From Priapulus caudatus (Eukaryota > Priapulida > Priapulimorpha > Priapulimorphida > Priapulidae): DNA of 49,388 nt. Both the position numbers and the translations under genes were made by a program. Of this stretch, positions 31,178-42,654 are shown piece by piece. Location of the stretch: the NCBI RefSeq assembly GCF_000485595.1, contig NW_014578562.1, positions 1 to 49,388 on the forward strand, in the 5' to 3' direction. The notes below the pieces were generated by a model that saw nothing but the letters and a program-made list of their open reading frames with translations, was not told where the DNA came from and did not search any database. The first letter of the stretch is position 1. Every line of letters begins with the position of its first letter.

Positions 31178-31330
31178 GAAAGAGGAGGAGAAGACCCGCC
31201 ATAAGGGGCGGGATATAAATTACCAAGAACATCGAGAGAGAAGAGAAGAAGAACCCGCCAACAGGGACGGTTTAGAAGTACCCAGGAACATCGAGAAAGA
31301 GGAGGAGAAGATCTCGCCGGAGAGGGGCGA
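31130..31330 (+). repeat. ~60-bp tandem repeat, three units
   Basis: GACCCGCCATAAGGGGCGGG followed by ATATAAATTACCAAGAACAT and GAGAAAGAGGAGGAGAAGA-type text, three times with drift. Confidence 0.85.
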
Positions 31331-31814
31331 AGAAGAAATACCTTACCAAAGGCCAGCAAAGAAGATGAGAGCGCTGGAAGACTCGCCGAGGAACCCGAGG
31401 GTGCTTCTCTGCACAAGGAGAGAGCGACTGAAGCACCTATTGGCGAGAATAGTATCGAAAGTGACGAAGTTACCAGAGAGATTCGACCGTTGGATGACAC
31501 TGCTACGGCGTATGAGTTGATACTGCCGCACGAGGCGGGGAGTGACGATGAAACTGATATCGCCGCCCTGCCGGAAGCAGCCCCGAACGACGAACCGAGG
31601 ACGACGGAAACGGCGAAGAGAGTCGCCGAAGAGGAATCAGGGAGAGATAAGGCCAAGAGTAGAATGCCTAATCACACTTCTCGACCTACCCGAGAAGCAA
31701 AGTATAGAAGAGGGGATCGCCTTGATGTCGCCGGGAGAGACTACTCGCACGCGCCGAATGATCCGACCTCCACAGTACTTCGGCTTCCCACTAAAAGGGG
31801 GTACTATAGCATGA
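31331..31814 (+). CDS. C-terminal pol-like region, fragmentary
   Basis: Charged open segments continue after the integrase. The end of one frame reads RPPQYFGFPLKGG (about 31768-31806), which parallels PPAYYGFRMEQ at the end of the second pol copy (40251-40286). This suggests a common C-terminal end of the polyprotein just before the polypurine tract. No domain is identified and the frame is interrupted. Confidence 0.4.
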
Positions 31815-32043
31815 CTATGGCACGATACCCTAACGTGGATGGGTCACCAAGACTAGACGGAGAGCGAGAGAGAGGCCGCCGAACGGAGGCTGGGATAAGA
31901 AAAATATCCGGAAGAACCTTATAGAGGAGTGCCGCAGCATGAGGAGAAAACTGGGCTGAGCACCTATAAGGTAGACCTAGCGAACTCTTATAGGGGAGTG
32001 CCGCAGCGTAAGGAAAAGGCTGGGCTGGGCGCCTACAATAGAG

Positions 32044-32820
32044 GAGAGAAGACCGAGAGACGAGAGTGGCGTAGAGTGACACGTTCGGGAGGAGAGCGTG
32101 TGACGGAACTGGGTTCGCCGCCGAGCCTAGTCGGGTTATAAATTTAGTACGTTGCTGTGAGAGAAGCATAAATCGACCAGGGGGTTTCGTGGGAGACGCT
32201 ACCAGCTGGCGAGGACGGATGAGTAAGATCTGAGCGAGGGGGAAGAAGATTCGTTGAGAGCGAAGTACTGACGCTGCGAATCACCTCGCGATCCGAACAG
32301 CTGAGGAGGAGCGAGAGAGGAAGAAACCAAGGAAGCTCACAACGCGAAACAGTAATGTGCAACCCAGGGTTCAAGCCTGTAGAAAGCGTACATTCTGGCC
32401 GTGAGAGGGAGCCACTTGTCTACTGAGCGAAGGTAAAGCGCTACATACCGAAGGGGTATGTAATAAGCCGTCCGAGGGGAAGGAAGTCTATAGAAGCCGA
32501 CGGGAGGAGAGTACTTGACGAGAAGCAGCACGAGGAGGTTAAGCCGCTGTGATCACCGAGGTGACCAGGGAATGGACAAGCGAAGAGGCGGGGATGCCCA
32601 CGCTAAGGTACCGACCGCCGTGCCCGGGCGGAGATAGAAGTGTGAGGGATACAAGGGACAGCGCGCCACAGTCGGGGAACTGTGCGTGCGGGTACCCATG
32701 CCGACCGCCGCCGTAGGAAGACAGCGGGCCGTTGAGGAGCAAGACCTAACTCAAGAACTGATAGCAAGAACGGGAGGTGTGAATTTTGCTTACACCTTTC
32801 GGAGCTGTATAACAACACAG
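32044..32820 (+). repeat. Duplicated segment, unit 1
   Basis: Nearly the same as 32835-33611 (offset 791), from GACCGAGAGACGAGAGTGGC to AGCTGTATAACAAC. It ends at the 10-N gap 32821-32830. Confidence 0.93.
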
Positions 32821-32834
32821 NNNNNNNNNNGAAG

Positions 32835-33611
32835 GAGCGAAGACCGAGAGACGAGAGTGGCGTAGAGTGACACGTTCGGGAGGAAAGCGTGTGACGGAAC
32901 TGGGTTCGCCGCTGAGCCTAGGCGGGTTATAAATTTGGTACGTTGCTGCGAGAGAAGCATAAATCGACCTGGGAGTTTCGTGGGCGACGCTACCAGCTGG
33001 CAAGGAGGGTTGAGTGAGATCTGAGCGAGGGGGAAAGAAGATGCGTTGAGAGCGAAGTACCGACGCTGCAAATCACCTGGCAATCAGAACAGCTAAGGAG
33101 AAGCGAGAGAGGAAGAAACCAAGGAAGCTCACAACGCGAAACAGTGATGTACAACCCACGGTTCAAGCCTGTAGAAAGCGTACATTCTGGCCGCGAGAGG
33201 GAGCCACTTGTCTACTGTGCGAAGGTGAAGCGCTACATACCAAAAGAGTATGTAAATAGGCCGTCCGAGAGGAAAGAAGCCTATAAAAGCCGACGGGAGG
33301 AGAGTACTTGACAAGAAACAGCACGAGGAAGTTAAGCCGCTGTGATCACCGAGGTGATCAGGGAATGGACAAGCGAAGAGGCCGGGATGCCCACGCTAAG
33401 GTACCGACCGCCGTGCCCGGGCGGAGCTAGAAGTGCGAGAGATTAAAGGGACAGCGCCACAGTAGGGAAACTGTGCAAGCGGGTACCCATGCCGACCGCC
33501 GCCGTAGGAAGACAGCGGGCCGTCGAGGAGCAAGACCTAACTCAAGAACTGATAGCAAGAACGGGAGGTGTGCATTTCGCTTACACCTTTCGGAGCTGTA
33601 TAACAACGCAG
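32835..33611 (+). repeat. Duplicated segment, unit 2
   Basis: Second copy of 32044-32820, continuing uninterrupted into CTCCATCTCTGAACAGCTGC. The gap at the junction suggests unmerged contig ends. Confidence 0.93.
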
Positions 33612-33949
33612 TCCTCCATCTCTGAACAGCTGCGAAACCTAGATGACTATACCCAAGAGACGTGTTCACCTGGCTGATGAAAGATAAAATTTAGAGAGCA
33701 GAGAGATGGGAGCCTAGAGCTGACTAAGTCGCTACTATCTTTCTCATCCCGAAACAAGGAGGAGACGTAGGAGAAGGAGAAGGAGAAATCCGCATTCGAG
33801 CTGCGTACGGTAAGCATACGGTGCGAGAACGCAGGTACATGATGATGCTAAAACGTAAATGCATGCGACCGATGTATACGTAGGCTACGAGGATCGAAGG
33901 AGAACCTCCTACAGGGAAAACGCCAAACGAGAGAGAGAAAACGTTACAG

Positions 33950-33971
33950 TGGTGCCGTGAGCAGGAATCGC
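33950..33971 (+). promoter_or_regulatory. Primer-binding site of second element, tRNA-His type
   Basis: TGGTGCCGTGAGCAGGAATC. The first 11 bases match the tRNA-His 3' end, with one mismatch in the next few. It lies one base after the LTR terminus TTACA. Confidence 0.7.
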
Positions 33972-33990
33972 GGCTTGGACAGGGCGAGCA

Positions 33991-34380
33991 ATGGAAGGAG
34001 AGGCAGGTGAAGCGGAGGAGTCTGTCAGCCAACCGGTGTTGACACCGAACTTGTTGGAGGACGGTCAGGCTGTCAGCCCAGCAGTAGTAGCGGAGAAGGA
34101 GACGCCTCGGCAGCCGCCACGGAGCATCGATGGGCAACTGCGGTCAATGCGGGAGGTAGAGCAGCAGAGACGTAGAAGAGCCAGGCAGTTGCTGCAGGAC
34201 GTCATCGACTTGGCGGGCGACCCTGAAGACCTGCTCCCCCGGGATGGCAAGCGTGAAGGTCGGAGGTCGGACGTGGTGACTGGTGATGAGTCTGAGTTGG
34301 ACCCATGGGAGGTGCAGCCGCAACTGCAGACAGAAACACCCTGGGATCAGGCTGAACATCGCCGACGGGGCAAGGAATAA
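33991..34380 (+). CDS. Gag-position open frame, unknown
   Basis: 129 codons from ATG directly after the primer site: MEGEAGEAEESVSQPVLTPN, then a charged Arg/Glu-rich segment (REVEQQRRRRARQLLQDVID), ending HRRRGKE and TAA. Its place and charge fit the N-terminal part of a Gag precursor. No capsid or zinc-knuckle motif is visible, so this is inference from position. Confidence 0.45.
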   Translation: MEGEAGEAEESVSQPVLTPNLLEDGQAVSPAVVAEKETPRQPPRSIDGQLRSMREVEQQRRRRARQLLQDVIDLAGDPEDLLPRDGKREGRRSDVVTGDESELDPWEVQPQLQTETPWDQAEHRRRGKE

Positions 34381-36340
34381 AGGTAGGGTGGCCGGTGGAG
34401 AAGATGGCCACACCTCGCGCGGGGAATCTACGGAGTTTACTCGCGCCGCACTAAGTCTCGCGCCCTACTCTGGAGCGTGCGGCTTGATATTACGGGCCTT
34501 TGGTGGAACCAGTGGGATCCATTCGGCGCGCAGAACAGTGCGGCGGCTCTCGTTGTGGCCTGCGGCGGGATGCGCCTCGCAAGAAGTACGAGGGGTGCGC
34601 ATCGAGGAGTGCCTCGAGAGGATTCCAGGCAGAGGTATGGGACGGCTGTGCACGAGAAGGCAGAAAGACCAGGCTATCCTCGCCGCCCGCCCGTACGTCT
34701 TCCCAGGAGAAGGCACGGCTACGAGCTACGCAAGACAGCTCCCAAAACCGGCCCGGTCGGCCATGCCTTGGGCGGCCACCAGATAACCGGGGTGTGCGGG
34801 GCCGCGAATTTTTTCCCAAACGGTTATAACATTAGGGCGAGGAATTTAGCGCTTCTGACTTGGCGGATGCAGTACACGTCAGCCTCCATGACGTTGTAGC
34901 AAAGGAGCTAACCTGTAACTGATACAGGCGCTTCCGGGTTTTCACTCACTGACCTGAAGAGTGTAAATAACGGCCTGAATCAGGCCAAACGCAGCGAGCA
35001 GGACTTTTGCCTGAACCGTCATTTCTCCAAGTTATCTTAACGTTGAATTTATAACCTGCAATAGTGCTACGTTTCTGCCAACAGCCCACTTCAACTCAAG
35101 ATTGTTTCAATTTCATTACAGGTATTACGCCTTGGGGCGCAAGCTTGTCCGTAGTACTTCTGTATTCTCATTGCTCGCGGCTAATCAAAATTTTCCCACC
35201 GCCACTAACAAAACCGGTGACGATAACGCAAGCCTCGCGAACCGCTAGGGCTGAGCCTTGGCGTCACAGTGCGGTTCAGTGATATTGAAGCGGAACATAC
35301 CGCTAACATTATTCATACAGGTTACCAACAATCACCGACATTACTCTACCAAAAACTTTCCGAACCTTTCCTGTAAGTTAGGTATAAAAGTAGTTTCTTC
35401 AGATAGTTATTCTTTAAAACAAAACCACGGGGTGTGAGTGAATTAACCCGAAATATCTGATGCCGCTTCTTGACTAATTTGCTTTAGACTAAAGAAAACT
35501 TTTAAACAAAGAACACAACGCCCAATTTGTGTAACATGTTTCTTTTTGGTTTCATAACCGCCATAGATAAGTAAGTTTTCTGATGTATTTTCCAGACAAA
35601 ACACTATTTCACTCGATTGCAATATAAACATCATAAATATCGCTTATAACTGGCAATTCACTTTGTGCAAAGTGTGTTATTTTTATCTCAGACTTAAGTC
35701 TGGCGCTCTCGTAATACTACATGCGTGACTAGGCGTAGTGCTACACGCAGCTCGCTACAAGTAGATCCTTTAACTGCGTCGCAGCGAGGTAAGGCTCGGA
35801 GCGAAAGGCATAGTAGTTCTAAGCAGAGACATGCGTCTAAACAGGAGGAATTGACTCCCGACCTCCGTGATTGGAGGTACAAAATTAAACTCCGGCCTGA
35901 CTCCCGCGCGGCATACGCTAGTGCATCGGACGGTAGGAATCGTGTACTAACTATCATTACCTGGAGCGAACGATTTAGAGTGTATACATTTTCTATAAAA
36001 TGTCTAAGCTATTAGTAGACACCATTGTCTTAGCACTTATCTTTGTGAATTTTGAGTGTACTTGAAGCGCGACTTAGTACTAATTAGAAGTAGCAAACTA
36101 TGCGACGCGCGCGCCTATAGACGGTGAAACGAAACGTCCCACGAAATTCATATTTTTATCCTCCAAAAATGCGAAAAATTGGGTGGGGTCTATTTCTCTT
36201 CTGACCAATTAACAGGTTCGGAGCAAATCGCTTCAACTGCTGAGGACGCACTGTGTTAGGCTAAGACCAGTTCTTAAAATCATTATCATGACCTGGAGCA
36301 TCCCACGGAAACGAGCGCTAAACCTAGGGCATTTGTAACA
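34381..36340. other. Non-LTR-like insert DNA, no recognised gene
   Basis: Overlapping frames at 34477-34899 on both strands show no domain. 36005-36115 contains a strongly diverged relative of dispersed repeat R (GTCTTAGCACTTATCTTTGT, AATTTTGAGTGTACTTGAAG). Confidence 0.4.
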
Positions 36341-36349
36341 ACATGGCGC

Positions 36350-37810
36350 TCAGGGCAGGCACGCCTACAGGGCGGGTCACACGCACGCTACACGGCACGT
36401 ACACGCGGTCACGCACGTACACGCGGGTACACGCACGTCAAATGCAATACACGCGATACGCGCACAGTCACGCAGGATACGCGCAGCGTCACCAGCGCGA
36501 CGTCAAGCGCACGGTACACGCGGTGGCACCGCAGTGACAGCCGGGTACAAACACGGTACACGGCGCTGGCGTACCACGCACGGTCACCACGCGTACGACG
36601 CCGGTTACACGCACGCAGCACACAGGTAGCCACGCACCGTACACACGCGGGGACACGCACCGCTACACGGCAGGTTACACGCACGACACGCGCGGTCACA
36701 CGCACGATACACGCACGTCACACCGCACGTACACGCACGTACGCAACGCGGGTACACGCAGATACCCACACGTGACACGACGGGTACCGCCACGTACACG
36801 CGGGTACACACACGTACACGCACGGGACACGCGCTGTACCGCGTGTCACGCGGTGGTGTACTCGCGTGCACGTGGTGTACCCGTGCTGTACGTGCGTGTA
36901 CCCGCGTAGCACTGTGCGCGCTACCTGCGTGTACGTGCGATGTATCGCCGTGTACGTGCGTGTACGTGCGTGTTAACCGGTGTACGTGCGTGTACCGGTG
37001 CACGGTGCGCGTACCGCACTGTTACGTGCGGTGTATCGTCCGTGTACGTGCGGTGTCGTGCGTGGTGTGTACCCGCGTGTACGTGCGGTGTACGCGCGGC
37101 GATACGGTCACGTGTTACGGGCGGGTTGTACCTGCGGATGTGCGTGCGTGTACCCGCGCGTGTATGATCGCGTGTACCCGCGTGTTCACGATGCGTGCAT
37201 CTGCGTGTCACCGTGCGTGTACGTGTGTGTACCGCGTGCACCGTCGTGTACCGCATGTACGCCCCCCCCTGCGTCGTGCCTGCGTCGTACGTGCGTGCTA
37301 CCCGCTGGTACTTTGCGTGATATCTTCCTGTGTACGTGCGTGTACCCGCGTGTACGTGCGTGTACCGCGTCGTACGTGCCAAGTGTATTCCGTGTCCCGC
37401 GTGTACGTGCGAGTGTACCTGACGTGTTACGTGCGTGTACTTTGCGTGTTACGGTGCGTGTACCGCGTGCCACGTGCGCTGCTACCGTGCGTGTACCGCG
37501 TGTACGTGCGCGTACGCGCGTGTACGTGCGCGTACCCGCGTGTACGTGCGCGTGACCGCGTGGTATCTGCGGTGTACGTGCGTGTACCGCGTGTACGTGC
37601 GCCTCGTATCTCCGGTGTACCAGCGTGTACGTGGCGTTGCACGTGTCGTGTACTGATGCGATGTACGTGCGTATACCCGGTGCACGTGCGTCGTACCGAG
37701 TGCACGTGGTGTATCTCGTGTACCCACGACCGTGTACCCGCGTCTGTACCCGCGATGTACGTGGCGGTTGTATCTGGGCGTGTACGTGCCGTGTACCCCT
37801 CTGTGCGGTG
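36350..37810. repeat. Fold-back satellite of 10-bp CACGTACACG units
   Basis: From 36350 to about 36835 the text is built of CACGTACACG/CGGGTACACG-type units. From about 36840 to 37810 it is built of the reverse complement (CGTGTACGTG, CGTGTACCCG). The switch lies near GGACACGCGCTGTACCGCGTGTC. Open frames on both strands follow from the repeat. CpG-dense, with many CACGTAC sites. Confidence 0.9.
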
Positions 37811-38892
37811 ATGCTTGAGCAGCCATTGTTTACAACAATGCTAGCTTAGCCTCGTTTTCGTGCGATGACCCCAGGTCCCCATGGAATAATAAAAATTTAT
37901 TAAATTAATATTACTTATTTAATTTATTTTAAGACTGGTCATACTAGCTTCTAGTACTTTCAAGCCCTTCGCTCTCCTCTTGCGACGAAGCGAAGCGGAT
38001 GACTTGTACGGGTGCGTGTTCATGAAACGTACGTAACTAGTGAGTGTTACGAGAAGCCCATGAATTAAGATTTGAGATGAAAAATACACATTTGCCACAA
38101 AGAAGTGCAGTTATAGTGATATTATATGTGTATATTTAGATGTGTAAAATATTTTGTTTTTTCTGGAAAAGTACATCAGAAAACTTACTTATCTAGCGGT
38201 CATAAACCAAAAACAAACATTTCCAAATGGCGTTTGGTTCTCTTGTTTTGAAGGTTTTCTTTAGTCAACAGCAAATCGAGTCAAGCAATGGCATCCAATA
38301 TTATGGGTTACATTCACCTCAAAACCCAATGTTGTTTAAAGAAAACATTACCTAAAAAAACTACTTTAACCCTAACTTTACAGAAATTCGGGGATTTTGC
38401 TACAAGTCGATGGAGGCTTAAATCTTGCCAAATTCCAGCCACAATCAGAGGCGGCTGAACATTCTTCCGCTATGTTATAGTAATCTTATGCGTTTTGTGA
38501 AAAAAAAATATCGCGACGCGTGGGCCGCGCCCCGCCGAAGTAAGCCCCATGGTGGCACCGGTGGCGAAATCGAGAAGTCAGTTGGGGAAAATACGTCGCC
38601 GCTCTCCGTCCGAGGATCTTCATGAGATCAAGCCCAGATGTTAAGAGACCTTCTAAAGTAGTGGGACCCAGCGTCTATACCGCCCGGCGCACTCCTGGCA
38701 TGTGGCAGGCCCGGATATTCGTAAGAGAAGGTGCAAATGGGTAAGACAGAGACCATGTGAACTGCTACGAGTGCGGTGATAGATGTGCCATTTCGCGCGA
38801 GAGTCCGCGGAACGGAGGAGCCGCCGGATGAGAGGAGCTCAACCATCATGGGCACGCAGTTCAGAGAGGAGTTTGATGGCACAGCGTAATGA
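37811..38892. other. No gene recognised
   Basis: AT-rich DNA to about 38500 (including AACCCTAACTTTA, a single telomere-like trace), then GC-richer sequence leading into the coiled-coil frame. Short frames on both strands at 38628-39013 are not convincing. Confidence 0.4.
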
Positions 38893-40287
38893 GCCTACAG
38901 GGCGCAGGACAAGACGTCATGCAGCACTGCGCACGACAACATCGTGGCAGAGGTGGGACAGCTTCGGAGTCAATTACAGAAGCAGCGGGGGCAGGACACG
39001 CGTCAGCGCGTGATAGAGACGCTGGGACAGGACAACTCCAAGCTGAAGCAGAGGAACGACCGATGCCAGCATCAGATATCTCAGCTGACGGCTGAGGTGC
39101 GGAGTCTGCAGGCTGAGCGCACGAACATGGCGCAGCGTATGCAGAACGAGATCGATCAGCAGCTGACCTACTACCAGGAGAAGTTCATGCAGTCGGAGAG
39201 AGCCAACCATGAGATGGAGGGCAGCATCTCTCCGCGTACAGAGGTTGAGCACACGCTGCAGCGGCGGCTAGCTGAGGTGACGGAGCGTGAGCGGCATGTG
39301 TCGGCCGAATCCGAGCTAGCAAAGGCCAACGCGCTCACGACGGCCGCCCAGGAGGAGTCGACGAAGCTGAAGAACCGATTGAACTCCCTGCAGAGCAGCG
39401 AGACAGAGCAGCTACATATACTAAAGGAGCTGGAGGGAAAGCTACAGGAGCAGGTGTATGTGCGGTCAGGGCTAGAGAGCAAGGTGCAGGACATGCAGCG
39501 GCAGATGGATGCACTCATGCTCGAGCTACAGGAACTGAACGAAGCAAAGAAGAAACTGTTGTCGCAGGTCCGGCGATCGGAGGGAGAGGGACAAGAGGAT
39601 GTTGTCCAGAGTGTCAATGGTGATCACGTAGGCAACACGTTAAAATAATTGAACAAGGTCCAAGAGTTTGAAGAAATCGTGGCAGAGAAGGACAATCACA
39701 TTGTGATGCTGCAGGGGGCCCGGATGGCAGGACACCTCGGAGCACTGAAGACGCTGGAGCGGGTGCGTCAGAAGTTCATGTGGCCGGGGATGCGGGCCGA
39801 CATCAAGAGGTGGTGTCAGCAGTGCGACGTGTGCGCCAGGAGGAAAGGAGGGAGGAAGCGCCGTGCGGGACTTCGGCAACAGCCGGTGGGTGCACAAATG
39901 GAGGCGGACACACGACTCCCAATGGACTTGACGTCTTTGCCAGCCGACAGCGAAGGAACAGAAGTGGAGGTGGGGACAAAGCAAGGAACTGCTGGAACTG
40001 AGTGTGAGATGCCTGTCGACCAAGAGCCTGCCGGCGCCGACGATGGTGAGTCGGAACAGTGCGATGCACGACCCCCAGCGGACTTGACGCCCTCGCCGGC
40101 CGACAGCGAAGGAGATGAAGTGGGGAAAGCGGGCATGGCAGACGAGACGGCGAGGTGGCACAAGGCCGTTGGAGCCATGGAGCATGGGTACCGACGACGG
40201 GGCTTGGCGCAAATGCCGGAGCAAGTGACGCTCAGCCGGCGGCAGGTGCAGCCGCCCGCGTACTACGGCTTCCGGATGGAACAGTAG
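38893..40287 (+). pseudogene. Coiled-coil protein segment fused in frame to integrase zinc-finger domain
   Basis: Open from 38893; no ATG near the start. First ~250 codons are heptad-rich (QLRSQLQKQRGQ, LTAEVRSLQAERTNMAQRMQ, LKELEGKLQEQ, MDALMLELQELNEAKKKLL) and look like a long coiled coil from a cytoskeletal or Golgi-type host protein. One in-frame TAA (39646-39648) is followed without shift by NKVQEFEEIVAEKDNHIVML, again coiled coil, which runs into GARMAGHLGALKTLERVRQK and CQQCDVCARRKGG, a gypsy integrase zinc-binding domain whose first His is replaced (QGARMAGH). The catalytic core is missing. Two copies of a DLT..PADSEG segment and PPAYYGFRMEQ follow. Intronless, so capture of a processed transcript is likely. 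Confidence 0.7.
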
Positions 40288-41138
40288 ACAGATGAGCGGC
40301 AGCGGGAGGGAAGAAGAGGAGACATCTACGGTGGCACTAGGATCGCTCAAACTGGGGCAAGACCCCGTGGTGAGATAATACTGCACGAGTCTGTGGGGGG
40401 AGGAAGTGACGGGGCGTACGATGCCTCGTGGGTCGCCTGCGGGTGATGATCACGCTCGCGAGGTTACGACTCCTCCTTTCCAACACCGCCGGATGTGTTA
40501 GCGGAGCGGACGGGGATGGCACGTGTCGATCTGGAGTATCGACGCGGGTGGTGGGGTCACGCCCACTGCCTGTGCGGGCAGATATCGCCTTGCACGTGTA
40601 GACTCACCGAGGAGCGGGTTACGTGTTGTCGCCCGAGCGCCGGCGACGTGATTGCCGCTCAACCGAATACATAGATGGTGGGTGGCAGAGGATGCACACC
40701 GAAAAGAGCGAAACCAACTTGTCGCCGTGAGCCATGGGACTCTTCCCTCTTTGTGGAACACTCCTAAACAGTGGTGAGGACTACGGCGGAGCGTCGGCAA
40801 GCGAGTTCCCGGGAGCCAGGGAGCCTGCCGGATTGCCGTCAACGCCGGACGTTCTACCGACCCGTGGACCTGGGGGAGGCCACGTCACAGCGTGGGAGGA
40901 GCTTCGCATAGTGCCGGGGCCCACTAAGCGCCCCGTGCCGCGATTAGTTTATTTTGTAGTTGACGCATTCTTTTGTAATGTTTACAGCTGGGCGGTTGCC
41001 CCTTGTTCTTAGCGGAGTGTGTGTTTACAACGTGCGGTTGTTCCCAGTGGTTATTATAGCATGTGCCATCTGCTATGTTTTATTTTTATTTGGTAGTATA
41101 AATTGAGCAGGGGCTTTTCAATTTTAAGTTGGGGGGAG
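40288..41138 (+). other. 3' non-coding part of the retrotransposon with polypurine tract
   Basis: No domain recognised. It ends AAGTTGGGGGGAG immediately before the right LTR, a typical plus-strand primer tract (41131-41138). Confidence 0.65.
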
Positions 41139-42354
41139 TGTAGCAGATTCGCTTTTAGGATCGTGCGTTGCTGTAGCGGGTTTTATCTCACGAGAGATGG
41201 CGCTAGTGGGGTGTCCCGCAATGAACCAATCGTGTATACCCCTCTGCGATGACAGTTCCAGGAAATGAAAACAATAGGCGAAAAGGGCGCGAAAAGAGGA
41301 GACACGCCGGAGGTTATGCGAGAGCAGCTGTGTTTTAGAATGTGTCCGGGCGATATCAATCGTGCTTGTGCATTACTGTAGACTGTTCGGGATGTGTGAT
41401 ATCATGCAGATCTTCATAGAGCGCGTACAGTAGCTAGTAGTAGTGTGGCCAGAATGTATACTGTAGGGATAAATAGGTACGTTACCAGCGTGTTTGGAAT
41501 ATGTCAGACTGAGATATCCATAATATAGGCCTAGACTATAGTGTATTAGTATTACTATTAGTGTTCTGTGTATGTTGTTAGCTGATGGCTGTTAGCTGTT
41601 AGCTGGCGTGTGCGGTGAGTGTGCGCAGACACGTCGGAGGTTGTGAGTGAGCTTACACTCGCGTTACTACAGAAGCTAACGTTGACACTCGTAGGTTTTT
41701 CTTTGATGCAAGTTGCATCACCCCGCGAACGGAGCTTTCGAATATTTTGTACACCAGGGGGCGCCACCAAAAGTGACATCCTTCTAGACAGTACATACAG
41801 TATAGCGAAGTGGTCTGTTATCCGAACTTATTTGTCATGTATCTAGGCACTGGCGTTCAAATCACACGTAGTGATTATTAGTTCGCGTGTTACGGTGCCG
41901 TGATGGTCTTGCGCGTCGAATCGGCGCGCGATGATGCACTCGAGTCTGGCTCTGTTGCGAACCGTGCTGCTGTTGCTGACAATGGCTGTGTTGGTTAATG
42001 TGCCTTAATTTGGCTTTGTTTAGCACGCGTTACACTGATAAATATTAAACTTACTTTCCTACTTAATTATTATACTGTCTCACTTCGTGACCGGCACCCC
42101 CCTCCGTTATATCTCACCTTCGTGACCGGAAGCCCCCCTCCCCTTTTTTCTCGGCGCTTCGGTGTTTGGCTTGCCTCTGCCTCGTTGCGATCCTTAGTGA
42201 TCGATCTCGGTAAAAGGACGGAGGTTGGTAACGGCCTTGTAGGGTGTGCGCACAACGGGCAACGGACCTATACCACGGCAATTGTATTGCTCAAAGTCAA
42301 GTAAAGGAGAGAGAGGAGAAAACGCCCCCCCCCCCCCCCCCGCCCCCCGTTACA
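41139..42354 (+). repeat. Right LTR of 15-kb retrotransposon
   Basis: TGTAGCAGATTCGCTTTTAG to CGTTACA, followed by GTAT (42355-42358). Closely similar to 27324-28501 in its first ~780 bases. After about 41920 many extra single bases appear, and a poly-C run (42325-42348) replaces the end of the GAGAGA tract. The length, 1216, is inflated by these insertions. Confidence 0.93.
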
Positions 42355-42365
42355 GTATCTTACAG

Positions 42366-42493
42366 ACACACACCCACACAACGCACCACGCACCACTACC
42401 ACACAACGCACACACACCTACACGCACACACAACGCGCGCACAAGCGCCACACGCGCACACAAACGCACACACACATAAGAACACACCACACA

Positions 42494-42545
<52 letters not shown>

Positions 42546-42548
42546 TAC

Positions 42549-42579
<31 letters not shown>

Positions 42580-42628
42580 ACACACACACACACACACACC
42601 ACACACACACACACAACCACACATTACA
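42366..42628 (+). repeat. (CA)n-rich microsatellite
   Basis: ACACAC with CGC and CCAC interruptions, pure between about 42498 and 42610. Cys/Val or His/Thr frames across it are trivial. Confidence 0.95.
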
Positions 42629-42654
42629 GCATATTCGATCAGTAAACAATTAAA

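Larger units (their letters stand above)
31802..33948 (+). repeat. Central LTR of a second element type
   Basis: Preceded by polypurine CTAAAAGGGGG (31791-31801) and ending GAGAGAGAAAACGTTACA, then a tRNA-His-type primer site. The last bases are like the outer LTRs but the body is different. The exact start is uncertain (31802 or TGACTATGG at 31812). Contains a 780-bp internal duplication interrupted by Ns. TATA-like GGTTATAAATTT near 32135 and 32926. Confidence 0.65.
27324..42354 (+). mobile_element. Composite Ty3/gypsy-type LTR retrotransposon, defective
   Basis: Bounded by GTAT on both sides (27320-27323 and 42355-42358), outer LTRs, a tRNA-His primer site at 28503 and a polypurine tract (GGGGGGAG) at 41131-41138. 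Inside are a broken gypsy-type integrase (29732-31177), a different LTR (about 31802-33948) with its own tRNA-His-type primer site (33950), a Gag-position frame (33991-34380), unrelated inserted DNA with fold-back satellite (34.4-38.9 kb) and a coiled-coil/integrase zinc-finger fusion (38893-40287). No protease, reverse transcriptase or RNase H was recognised, so it cannot be autonomous. It was probably formed by recombination between, or nesting of, two related elements. Confidence 0.85.

Noticed and set aside
36343-37849. Long Arg/Val/Cys/Tyr-rich frames on both strands
   Set aside because: Translations of the CACGTACACG satellite. Stops are rare only because of the repeat words.
42244-42649. 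His/Thr-rich or Cys/Val-rich proteins
   Set aside because: Translations of the (CA)n microsatellite after the right LTR.
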